64,000 bases of DNA. Source: Planococcus shixiaomingii. GTDB lineage: Bacteria > Bacillota > Bacilli > Bacillales_A > Planococcaceae. Under the pieces are notes generated by a model. That model saw nothing but the letters and a program-made list of their open reading frames with translations, did no database searches and was not told the origin of the DNA. Position numbers and translations under genes: made by a program. The stretch spans positions 1,162,001-1,226,000 of the forward strand of contig NZ_CP129236.1 in NCBI RefSeq assembly GCF_030413615.1, in the 5' to 3' direction. Below, piece after piece: positions 1 through 7,106 of this stretch; position 1 is the stretch's first letter; each line of letters starts with the position of its first letter.

Positions 1-1593
1 CAAGGAGAGTTGACGAGCACACTGCTATGGCAATACATTGCTGTCTTGGCGGGTTCGCTGATCCTGGCTTATGTCATCAATTTCATCTGGCAGTATCAGT
101 TGTTTGGTGGAGCCTATGTCATTGAGCGGCAGCTTCGCTCGAGCTTAATGGGGCATTTTTTGAAAATGACACCTACTTTTTATGAAAAAAATCGGACTGG
201 CGATTTGATGGCGCGTGCCACCAATGATTTAAGAGCGATTTCGGAAACTGCAGGATTTGGCATTTTGACGTTAGTTGACTCAACATTGTATATGGCGACG
301 ATTATCGTTGCGATGGGAATGCTTGTTTCATGGGAATTAACGTTTTTTGCGATGATTCCTCTGCCGATTCTTGCAATCATCGTCCAAATTTTGGGCAAGA
401 AAATTCATGAGCGGTATACAGCCGCACAGGACGCATTTGGGGATATGAACGACAGCGTGCTGGAATCAGTAGGCGGCGTTCGTGTTATCCGGGCTTATGT
501 TCAAGAACGGGCTTCTGAACAGCAATTTGCCGAGATGACCGACGATGTCTATGAAAAAAACATGGCGGTCGAACGGATAGATGCCTTGTTTACTCCAGTA
601 ACCAAAGTGCTCACATCTATCAGCTACATGATTGGACTCGGTTACGGTGCGTTTCTTGTAGCTGACGGCACGATGACACTTGGGGATCTTGTCGCGTTTA
701 ATGTCTATTTAGGAATGATCGTCTGGCCGATGTTTGCAATTGGTGAATTGATCAATACGCTGCAGCGAGGCAATGCTTCGCTTGACCGAGTGAATGAAAC
801 GCTCGATTATGCAGAAGATGTGGTCGATCCTGTGAATCCGAAATTTGCAGACAAACCTGAAAAAATCGGTTTCCGTGACGTAAGCTTTACGTATCCACAG
901 TCGAGTTCCATTAATCTGCAAGGCATCAATTTATCGATGAACAGCGGACAGACGCTTGGCATCGTCGGAAAAACCGGCAGCGGCAAAACGACGTTCGTCA
1001 AACAGCTGATGCGGGAATATCCGTTGGGTAAAGGCTCAATCCAGATGAACGAAATCGACTTGAACGATTTGACAAAAGATCAGCTCCGCAGCTGGATCGG
1101 CTATGTTCCGCAGGATCATGTGTTGTTCTCCCGGACCATACGCGCAAATATCCTATTCGGGAAATCCGATGCGACAGAAGAAGAAATTCGCCAAGCCTTG
1201 CGCTTGTCTTATTTTGAAAAAGATTTGGAAATGCTGCCTAGCGGGCTCGATACACTGGTCGGCGAAAAAGGGGTCGCTTTATCCGGTGGGCAAAAGCAGC
1301 GCATATCCATTGCGAGAGCGCTGATAAAAAATCCGGAAATCCTTATTTTGGATGATTCACTGTCCGCAGTGGATGCCAAAACCGAAGCGAAAATTATTGA
1401 AAATATTCAAAGAGAGCGTTCCGGCAAAACAACTATCATTACGACGCATCGGCTTTCGGCTGTTCAACATGCTGATTGGATCGTTGTACTCGATGACGGT
1501 AAAGTCATTGAAGAAGGAACGCATGACGATTTGTTGAAGGCCCGCGGTTGGTATAATGAACAATTCCTCCGACAGCAAATCGAGGAGGTGTAA
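1..1593 (+). CDS. yheI: ABC exporter half-transporter, YheI/BmrC-like (5' end outside window)
   Basis: This is one half of a type IV (ABCB-like) multidrug exporter: a membrane domain followed by a nucleotide-binding domain in one chain. The frame is open to base 1. The first in-window start (TTG at 10) would give 527 aa, about 55 short of the family, so the true start lies upstream. Counting from base 10, Walker A (GKTGSGKTT) is at 320-328, the signature LSGGQKQR at 424-431, and the Walker B region reads LDDSLSAVD with Asp449 where the catalytic Glu normally sits. That Asp is typical of the degenerate site of heterodimeric exporters such as B. subtilis BmrC (YheI). The partner gene starts 2 nt after the stop, so the pair is probably one operon and one complex in the cell membrane. 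The substrate cannot be read from sequence; drugs or lipids are usual for the family. Confidence 0.9.
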   Translation, partial: QGELTSTLLWQYIAVLAGSLILAYVINFIWQYQLFGGAYVIERQLRSSLMGHFLKMTPTFYEKNRTGDLMARATNDLRAISETAGFGILTLVDSTLYMATIIVAMGMLVSWELTFFAMIPLPILAIIVQILGKKIHERYTAAQDAFGDMNDSVLESVGGVRVIRAYVQERASEQQFAEMTDDVYEKNMAVERIDALFTPVTKVLTSISYMIGLGYGAFLVADGTMTLGDLVAFNVYLGMIVWPMFAIGELINTLQRGNASLDRVNETLDYAEDVVDPVNPKFADKPEKIGFRDVSFTYPQSSSINLQGINLSMNSGQTLGIVGKTGSGKTTFVKQLMREYPLGKGSIQMNEIDLNDLTKDQLRSWIGYVPQDHVLFSRTIRANILFGKSDATEEEIRQALRLSYFEKDLEMLPSGLDTLVGEKGVALSGGQKQRISIARALIKNPEILILDDSLSAVDAKTEAKIIENIQRERSGKTTIITTHRLSAVQHADWIVVLDDGKVIEEGTHDDLLKARGWYNEQFLRQQIEEV

Positions 1594-1595
1594 AA

Positions 1596-3350
1596 ATGGG
1601 GACAGGGAAACGATTAATAAAATATTCGATGCAATATAAATTTATTTTAATTTTGGGAATGGTGCTTTTAGCAATCGCTGTAGCTGCCGATTTGGCGGCA
1701 CCGCTTATTGCGAAAGAAATCATCGACAACCACATTTCCACTTCAAATGGAGAAGTTGATTTTGAACCGATTGCGCGGCTGTTGGTGGTATTTTTCATAA
1801 CCGCCATCATAACCGCGGTTTTCCGCTATTTGCAGTATATGTATCTGCAAAAAGGGGCAAATGGCATTATTAAGAAAATGCGTAACGACGTTTATGAACA
1901 TACGCAAACTTTGCCGATCCGCTATTTTGACAACTTGCCTGCGGGAAAAGTGGTAGCGCGCATCACGAACGATACGGAAGCGATCCGTGATTTGTTTGTA
2001 ACGGTGCTGTCCCAATTTGCAACAAGCTTTATGTACATGGGCGGTATTTACGTGGCACTGTTTTACTTGAACTGGAAAATGGCGCTCATCACACTTGGTT
2101 TGATTCCGCTGCTTTATTTCTGGATGTTGTTTTACCGGAAATACGCGGCAAACTACAACCATGTGGTGCGGGAGAAGTTGAGTGACATGAACGCGATGAT
2201 CAATGAATCCATTCAAGGCATGACGATCATCCAGGCTTTCCGCCGCGAAAAGCAGATGATTGAAGAGTTCGAGGAAATGAACAACAAGCATTTTAAGTTC
2301 CAGCAAAAACTTTTGGTGCTGGAAGCTGCAGCTTCCTATAATCTCGTCGGTGTTCTTCGTTCGATGATTTTTATCTTATTCATCTGGTATTTTGGAGCGG
2401 CTTCCATGTCAGGGAACGAAGCGATATCGGTCGGCATTATGTATGCATTTGTCGATTACATCATTCGCTTGTTCAATCCGATCAGCGGCATCGTTAACCA
2501 GTTTGCTAAACTTGAAAAGGCGCTGGTTGCAGCTGAGCGGGTATTCGCTTTGCTCGATGAGGACGGGGAAGCCGTCAACGATGAAAAAATCGCACGTTAC
2601 CGCGGCAACGTCCGCTTCGACAACGTTTGGTTTGCTTATAAGGAAGAAGAGTATGTGTTGAAGGATATTTCTTTTGAAGCGAAGCAAGGGGAAACGGTTG
2701 CACTCGTCGGCCATACCGGATCCGGAAAAAGTTCTATTATGAATTTGCTGTTCCGTTTCTATGACGTGACAGAAGGTGCAATTACGATTGACGGCATCAA
2801 TGTTTCGACAATGAGCCGTCAGGCGTTGCGCCAGCACATGGGGATTGTTCTGCAAGACCCTTATTTGTTCAGCGGCACCATCGAGTCGAATATTACACTT
2901 GGCGACAAGCGAATTACACGACAAATGGTGGAAGATGCCTTGGTGGCAGTAGGCGGGGAACGTGTCTTGAAGCATTTGCCAAAAGGCATAGACGAACCCG
3001 TCGTAGAAAAAGGCAGCACGCTTTCTTCCGGCCAACGCCAATTGGTGTCGTTTGCTCGGGCGCTCGCTTTTGATCCAGCTATTTTGATTTTGGATGAAGC
3101 GACGTCCAACATCGATACAGAAACCGAAGAAATCATCCAGCATGCCATGGAAGTCCTGAAAAAAGGTCGTACGACGTTCATCATCGCACACCGGCTATCG
3201 ACCATCAAAAATGCTGACCGCATCTTGGTGCTCGACCGCGGCGAAATCGCCGAATCCGGTTCTCATGAAGAATTGATGAAACTCGGCGGCACATACTATC
3301 AGATGTATCAAATTCAATCAGGAGTGTCCCAAACCCAGATCGTTGGGTAA
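1596..3350 (+). CDS. yheH: ABC exporter half-transporter, YheH/BmrD-like
   Basis: This is the second half-transporter of the heterodimer, 584 aa, with an N-terminal six-helix membrane domain (about 15-300) and a C-terminal ATPase domain. Walker A (GHTGSGKSS) is at 372-380 and Walker B has a canonical catalytic Glu501 (LDEATSNID). The signature is LSSGQRQL at 476-483, with Ser replacing the first Gly of LSGGQ. In heterodimeric exporters this altered signature faces the degenerate Walker B of the partner, so the two deviations make one inactive and one active ATP site. A strong Shine-Dalgarno (AGGAGGTG, 1583-1590) precedes the ATG. B. subtilis YheH is longer (about 670 aa, with an insertion), so the symbol rests mainly on gene order and pairing. 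Membrane location is certain; the substrate is unknown. Confidence 0.88.
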   Translation: MGTGKRLIKYSMQYKFILILGMVLLAIAVAADLAAPLIAKEIIDNHISTSNGEVDFEPIARLLVVFFITAIITAVFRYLQYMYLQKGANGIIKKMRNDVYEHTQTLPIRYFDNLPAGKVVARITNDTEAIRDLFVTVLSQFATSFMYMGGIYVALFYLNWKMALITLGLIPLLYFWMLFYRKYAANYNHVVREKLSDMNAMINESIQGMTIIQAFRREKQMIEEFEEMNNKHFKFQQKLLVLEAAASYNLVGVLRSMIFILFIWYFGAASMSGNEAISVGIMYAFVDYIIRLFNPISGIVNQFAKLEKALVAAERVFALLDEDGEAVNDEKIARYRGNVRFDNVWFAYKEEEYVLKDISFEAKQGETVALVGHTGSGKSSIMNLLFRFYDVTEGAITIDGINVSTMSRQALRQHMGIVLQDPYLFSGTIESNITLGDKRITRQMVEDALVAVGGERVLKHLPKGIDEPVVEKGSTLSSGQRQLVSFARALAFDPAILILDEATSNIDTETEEIIQHAMEVLKKGRTTFIIAHRLSTIKNADRILVLDRGEIAESGSHEELMKLGGTYYQMYQIQSGVSQTQIVG

Positions 3351-3370
3351 GGGGCATTCCCTTTTTTATA
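3349..3370 (+). terminator. weak possible terminator after yheH
   Basis: A short stem (AAGGG with CCCTT, 5 bp) overlaps the yheH stop and is followed by a T run at 3362-3367. The stem is weak, so this is tentative. Confidence 0.35.
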
Positions 3371-3418
3371 GATAATTATAAAGAAGGAAGAAAAAAGGTT
3401 GGATTTAAAGTTTAAGTT

Positions 3419-3574
3419 AAAAAGAGCTTCAGGCGGACGCTTTCCGCGGACTGACTGCCGAGTCTCCTCGGTCCAAAACCTGTGCTTCTGTCTCTGCACC
3501 GCTTCGCTAGCTTCGTCGCAAACGAGTTGTGCAAAATCGCTTTGCACAACTCGCTCGCCGCCTTTGCTCTTTTT
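3419..3574. repeat. palindromic intergenic repeat, type A unit with variable hairpin
   Basis: The element is bounded by inverted ends: AAAAAGAGC plus AGGCGG on the left (3419-3436) and CCGCCT plus GCTCTTTTT on the right (3558-3574). It contains the shared core GGCGGACGCTTTCCGCGG (3432-3449), found again at 53096-53113. Just after the shared motif CTTCGTCGCA (3511-3520) lies a perfect 12-bp stem-loop (3524-3535 with 3541-3552, loop of 5). The gap 3351-3736 contains no other recognisable feature. Confidence 0.8.
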
Positions 3575-3736
3575 TATGATTCATGTGGATAATTGCCAGT
3601 TTACATTTTTCCCTCTTGTACTTCAAAAAAGTACCTGTTACCTTCAGGATGTTTTTCTTTTGTTCAATAAAGAAGTTTGAATATTCTTATAAGGGGTAAT
3701 CGGAGGATGTAGACTTTTCAAACTAGGGGGATTAAT

Positions 3737-4261
3737 ATGGAAAAAAATAATCGTAATGATTCTGTCCGAAAAGATTGGCAAGATAATCAGCAGTTCCAGG
3801 CGGCAGATCCAAGTACAGACAGGAATATCGAAAAAAGAGAACAAGGGGATAACGAACTTCGAGAAAAAGGCAGCTCAAACACTAACAACGATAGTTCAAA
3901 CGAACCTTACCTTTCAGATGGGGACACCACACTCAGAAAAAAAGACCCGAATAATCCAGCGGACTGGCGGGAATCGGAAGCACCAAATCCGAGTATAGAA
4001 ACCGGTTGGCAAAAAAGCAACGAATGGGATGACACCATTCGGGAACCAGCGGGAACCTTTACAACGGGGGAACGCGGAAACGTAATAAACAGCGCAACTT
4101 GGGATCCAGAGAGCCACATAAGTGAAGAAGATGTAGGGCACGTAGACGTAAATGATTACATTCAAACTAGCACACCTAAAAACCAAACGGAGGAACAACA
4201 GACCAAACTTCCCGAAGACCGTTTAAACGTGAACAAAGACCGTGTTCAAAAGGAGAAGTAA
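3737..4261 (+). CDS. hypothetical hydrophilic, probably disordered protein
   Basis: This 174-aa protein is not recognised. It has no membrane segment, no signal peptide and no Cys. It is very rich in Asn, Glu, Asp, Lys, Ser and Thr, with short charged stretches throughout, so it is probably intrinsically disordered. A Shine-Dalgarno (AGGGGG, about 3725-3730) is 6 nt before the ATG, and the sequence before it is AT-rich and promoter-like. It lies in a small accessory region between the conserved yheH and yheE genes, and a possible 28-aa ORF follows directly. Its composition recalls small hydrophilic stress or spore-type proteins, but no family motif supports that. That it is a real gene is supported by the Shine-Dalgarno and the length of the open frame. 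Confidence 0.65.
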   Translation: MEKNNRNDSVRKDWQDNQQFQAADPSTDRNIEKREQGDNELREKGSSNTNNDSSNEPYLSDGDTTLRKKDPNNPADWRESEAPNPSIETGWQKSNEWDDTIREPAGTFTTGERGNVINSATWDPESHISEEDVGHVDVNDYIQTSTPKNQTEEQQTKLPEDRLNVNKDRVQKEK

Positions 4262-4348
4262 ATGCAGGGAAGCGCGTGGTGGAGGAAAACCAATCCATTG
4301 CCGTTAACAAGGAAGAGCCGCGATAAAATTAATAAAAAGTCTTATTAA
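4262..4348 (+). CDS. possible 28-aa basic peptide
   Basis: This short ORF starts on the base after the preceding stop codon. Its Shine-Dalgarno (AAAAGGAG, 4248-4255), inside the previous gene, is 6 nt from the ATG, which is ideal spacing. The peptide starts MQGSAWWRK, is strongly basic, has a Trp pair and ends KKSY. A long hairpin follows 8 nt after the stop. Such a short ORF could be chance; no homologue is recognised. The spacing and the coupling to the upstream gene are the only evidence. Confidence 0.4.
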   Translation: MQGSAWWRKTNPLPLTRKSRDKINKKSY

Positions 4349-4356
4349 GTAAAAAC

Positions 4357-4416
4357 TGAATTGAGCCCTGAATGGTATGCACTTTTTAAAGTGTCTACCA
4401 TTCAGGGCTCAATTCA
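4357..4416. repeat. perfect 21-bp inverted repeat (long hairpin)
   Basis: Arms 4357-4377 and 4396-4416 are exact reverse complements over 21 bp. The loop itself contains a second perfect stem (CACTTT with AAAGTG). There is no T tract after it, so it is not a typical intrinsic terminator, although it sits where one would be expected after the preceding ORFs. Confidence 0.85.
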
Positions 4417-4516
4417 TTGCAATGACAGCTTAGGGTGTTTTCTTTTTTGATGAAAGATTCTTTTATCAGTTAGATTCGTGTATTTAAAGAAACTTATGAA
4501 AAACACTAGAAGTCCA

Positions 4517-4860
4517 TTAATTCATCACATGCTGTTTCCTCGCAAAAAACTTCTTCAAATAAATCATCGTCGTTTTCATCTTCCTATGGCTAAGCGACTG
4601 CACGATATCGAACAGATCAGCACCACTCAGCTAAGACGTGATGGCAAACGCATGGCAGAACACGTGTGGCGTTAACTGGATATCAATGTTTTTCAACTCG
4701 TATTCAATCTTTTTCAGTTTCCTTATCATGTAAATGCCCAAGTAGGGAGGTGAGAACGCGGTTTTCCGGTTCATTGTAGAAATTAGTGCATCCGGTTTGG
4801 CGTCACTAAGAAGTGGAAGGCGAGGGTGGACGTACCGAAACAGCCGCCTACTGTCATAAA
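4517..4860 (-). pseudogene. tyrosine recombinase/integrase, broken C-terminal fragment
   Basis: The minus strand reads as the C-terminal catalytic domain of a tyrosine (phage-type) recombinase. It includes YLGIYMIRKLKK, then LTPHVFCHAFAITS (family pattern TPHxLRHTFAT), an in-frame TAG stop (plus-strand 4631-4633), then LSGADLFDIVQSLSHRKMK (pattern GADLxxIQxLLGHxxxxTT) and TTMIYL, ending at a TAA (4517-4519). The catalytic Arg of the HxxRH box reads Cys and the LGH Gly reads Ser. The nucleophile Tyr of TTMIYL is still present. The N-terminal half is absent: a terminator-like palindrome and T run (4871-4897) lie where it should be. The internal stop, altered active-site residues and truncation all indicate a dead remnant, evidence of past mobile DNA in this gap. 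Confidence 0.75.
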
Positions 4861-5032
4861 CCTAAGAAGCAGAGAAGAAAGCTTTTCTCTTTTTTTTCAT
4901 CTGGAAAAGTGTATTTTTACAAGCACTTTTAAAAAGTTGAATTAAGCACGTTCTTAAATCCCAAAAGAATACATATTTCTTAACGCCAGGTGCTTTTTTA
5001 GCCAGTGACTTTATCTTCGTTAAGCAATTGTC

Positions 5033-5392
5033 CTAAATTGTCCGACGGCCTAATTCTTTCTGAATCATTTGAAGTTTGGCGGATCGAAGCTTGCGCTCGT
5101 ATGGGTCCGTTTCGGATTCCGGCTTGGCGAGATAGTCCTCGTTATACTTGATTTCCAGGTAGAGGATGTCAGTAGTCTCCATAACGGCATGTCGGTGGGA
5201 CTTTTCTACTTCTACTTCGATTTTTCCCAATTCATACTCTGCTGGATCTCGCTGAGCAATTTCGGCTTGAATTAGCATTATTGCTTTCAAATCCGGACTC
5301 TTTTCATCGTTCAATCGCGTCAGTCGCTCATACAACTTCTTATTCGTCATTTTTTTAGTGTTCGCTTCACTGAATTTCGAAAATAAGCTCAT
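5033..5392 (-). CDS. hypothetical protein, 119 aa
   Basis: This charged, mostly helical small protein has no signal peptide or membrane segment; its function is not recognised. Two ATG codons are adjacent. The Shine-Dalgarno AAAGGAGG is 3 nt from the first and 6 nt from the second, so the second (5392) is chosen. The protein has an N-terminal stretch rich in Lys, Asn and Thr and a central region rich in Glu, Asp and Tyr. It ends with a basic helix (KLQMIQKELGRRTI). It lies in the accessory gap between yheH and yheE, beside a broken recombinase and divergent from the next unrecognised gene. Cytoplasmic location is inferred from composition. Confidence 0.65.
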   Translation of the reverse strand: MSLFSKFSEANTKKMTNKKLYERLTRLNDEKSPDLKAIMLIQAEIAQRDPAEYELGKIEVEVEKSHRHAVMETTDILYLEIKYNEDYLAKPESETDPYERKLRSAKLQMIQKELGRRTI

Positions 5393-5653
5393 CATTATCC
5401 TCCTTTAAACCTCTGTTGGTGCAATAACTTATACATTTCGTTCACATAAAAAGAAGTTGGTTGTTCAGAATAGGAACTTTCACTGATAAGTACACAATAC
5501 CATAACGGGATCAACTCCTATAAACTTAATGAGACTCGCATAGTTCAAGTTGCGCATGTTAATTATCCCAGTTTCATATGTAATTGTTTGTACTTCGGCA
5601 TTCTCCTCCGTAATTAATACAAAATGCACAAAAATGAAATGAGGGCTTTTAGA

Positions 5654-6334
5654 ATGATTGGAAAACTTTTTAAGAAATTATTTTCTAGGGATTACGGGCT
5701 GTCAGCAACAGATTTCGCATCATTATTAGGCTATAAAACATGGAAGGAAGCTCAAGGAAATACCTATGCCATTTTCTTTACGCAAGCGGATGACTGTTGG
5801 TTTGCGACAGAACTTCCTGACGGTCAATGGGCAGTGTGGAAAGAAGAAGGAGAAATGCCCTATCCTTTTACGGTGTTTTCTACTTGGCATGAGGCAATTG
5901 GACATCTTCGGGGCTTGTTTGACGAAACCGCATTGCCAGAAAGCCATTGGATCATGGAAGCGTCAAAAAAGAAGTTGAGAGATTTAGTCGATAAAGAAAC
6001 TCAAATACAAATTTTGCTCTATGGGAACGCCTTACAATTTGCTTGTGAAACACTGGGTGTGAAAGATATGAGAATTCGTGAATACGCTGAAGTCTTTACA
6101 GTAAGCATGGAGGAAGTGTATGACTACGCTTTAAACCATGGACTCCCGAAAAGTGACGCGATGAGGGACCCGCTGATTGAAGGCTTTCATTATTACAAGA
6201 AAGACGGCAAATGGCACACTTTTTTCAGGGAGAGAGGCCAGACATTCGACGAAAAGAATTTTGATGTCGAGGAGCTTGGCAAAAGGTACATCATTAAAAC
6301 CCTGGTGCAATTAAGTGGCACGGGACTGTACTAA
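5654..6334 (+). CDS. hypothetical protein, 226 aa
   Basis: No family is recognised. The frame is open from an ATG at 5624, but GAGGG at 5641-5645 sits 8 nt before the ATG at 5654, which gives a more natural N terminus (MIGKLFKKLF). The protein is soluble-looking, rich in aromatic residues (several Trp, Tyr and Phe) and acidic overall. It has no signal peptide, repeats or metal motif. The first 100 residues hold a Trp- and Phe-rich stretch (FFTQADDCWFATELPDGQW), and the C-terminal part has HYYKKDGKWHTFF. A strong bidirectional hairpin follows. It belongs to the accessory gap with no clear partners; immunity or stress roles would be speculation. Confidence 0.65.
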   Translation: MIGKLFKKLFSRDYGLSATDFASLLGYKTWKEAQGNTYAIFFTQADDCWFATELPDGQWAVWKEEGEMPYPFTVFSTWHEAIGHLRGLFDETALPESHWIMEASKKKLRDLVDKETQIQILLYGNALQFACETLGVKDMRIREYAEVFTVSMEEVYDYALNHGLPKSDAMRDPLIEGFHYYKKDGKWHTFFRERGQTFDEKNFDVEELGKRYIIKTLVQLSGTGLY

Positions 6335-6448
6335 CACTTACAAGTGCAAAAGGTCAATGGGTGTTAATTTCTTAAACGTTTAATCAAGGTTTTTATGAGT
6401 TAACATATGAGGAATTATCGGTAGTTTTTCTAAATGAAATATCTAATT

Positions 6449-6487
6449 ATAAAACCAGTAACCATTGTATAAGGTTACTGGTTTTAT
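6449..6487. terminator. bidirectional terminator-like hairpin
   Basis: A 15-bp perfect stem (6449-6463 with 6473-6487) has A-rich and T-rich flanks on both sides. It lies about 115 nt after the 5654-6334 gene. Confidence 0.7.
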
Positions 6488-6629
6488 CTCGAATTCTGTG
6501 CAAAATATAGATTAAAATAAATGTAATTTATCTTTTAAAGTGACATATTAAATTATATTTGGGAAATCGATATACAATGGAATATCGAATTTCCTTGGTT
6601 TTATTTACAGCTAAATAGAACTTTTACCA

Positions 6630-6735
6630 GCGCCGGCGCGTCAAAGAGGTGAGTGAAGCCGGAAAGACAGGCGAACTTTGCCTGGCTTTTGGCGGGAACT
6701 ACCTCAGAGCGGCTAAAGCGGCGTACCACCTATTT
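6630..6735. repeat. second repeat family (type C), copy 1, reverse orientation
   Basis: On the minus strand this matches 30661-30770 over about 100 bp, including the 18-nt block GCCAAAAGCCAGGCAAAG (plus strand 6676-6693), CGCTCTGAGG and CGCCTGTCTT. A small hairpin (CAGGC with GCCTG) is kept, while its loop changes from AAAGAAC to AAAGTTC. Apart from this and the hairpins either side, the gap 6335-6824 shows nothing. Confidence 0.75.
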
Positions 6736-6795
6736 AATATAAATAGAAGTAGAACATTCCATACAAAAATGTTTAACTCCCTTAATAAAGAGGCA

Positions 6796-6826
6796 AACAA
6801 AAAAGCGCGGAACTTTTCCGCGCTTT
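6796..6826 (-). terminator. terminator of yheE
   Basis: An 11-bp GC-rich stem (6802-6812 with 6816-6826, loop of 3) is followed, on the minus strand, by TTTTTTG. It overlaps the yheE stop codon. Confidence 0.9.
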
Positions 6827-7028
6827 AATCGTATACATGAAAGAGCATTAGCTCGTGTATCATCTTTTTGACAGTTTCTTCGTCATCAGGCTGTTTTGAT
6901 AGCCAAACGATGCTGCCGTCTGGATGGTATTCGCCAGTAACCCGTTCATTTTTATAAAAAAATGAAATGTTCCACCCTGGAAGTTGGCGATTCTCAAACA
7001 TTGGTGTAAATTTAAAATGTTGCAGCAT
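6825..7028 (-). CDS. yheE: YheE family protein
   Basis: This 67-aa protein matches the small YheE family (DUF5342): an N-terminal MLQHFKFTPMFENRQLPGW block, a central FFYKxxRxxGxYHxDG-like motif, and an ending in MIHELMLFHVYD. B. subtilis YheE is about 72 aa and lies in the same yheE/yheB/yheA neighbourhood, so position and sequence agree. It has no membrane segment or Cys. Function is unknown in the family. The Shine-Dalgarno is GGAGG, about 8 nt before the ATG. It is transcribed away from yheB, sharing a 74-bp divergent intergenic region, and is closed by its own strong terminator. Confidence 0.85.
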   Translation of the reverse strand: MLQHFKFTPMFENRQLPGWNISFFYKNERVTGEYHPDGSIVWLSKQPDDEETVKKMIHELMLFHVYD

Positions 7029-7073
7029 ACAAATCCTCCTTTGCCATTCATCTTCATTATAGGTGGATACGGG

Positions 7074-7106
7074 ATGATTGACAAAGAAGAAAAAAGAAAA
7101 GAGTGA
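7074..7106 (+). CDS. 10-codon upstream ORF coupled to yheB
   Basis: ATG at 7074, preceded at good distance by AGGTGG (7061-7066), encodes MIDKEEKRKE and stops at TGA 7104-7106. That stop overlaps the GTG start of yheB (7103-7105). yheB has no convincing Shine-Dalgarno of its own, so this mini-ORF could deliver ribosomes to it. It may be only a coupling device, or chance. Confidence 0.4.
   Translation: MIDKEEKRKE

Noticed and set aside
2409..3191. 260-aa open frame on the minus strand inside yheH
   Set aside because: Shadow of the ATPase domain; rich in Cys, His and Phe with no Shine-Dalgarno. Such antisense frames occur opposite many genes here.
3419..3574. intrinsic terminator of yheH
   Set aside because: The right end has a T run, but the structure is a 156-bp repeat shared with other gaps, so it is described as a repeat.
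4478..4675. 65-aa plus-strand open frame
   Set aside because: It is the antisense of the broken recombinase and has no ribosome-binding site or family signal.
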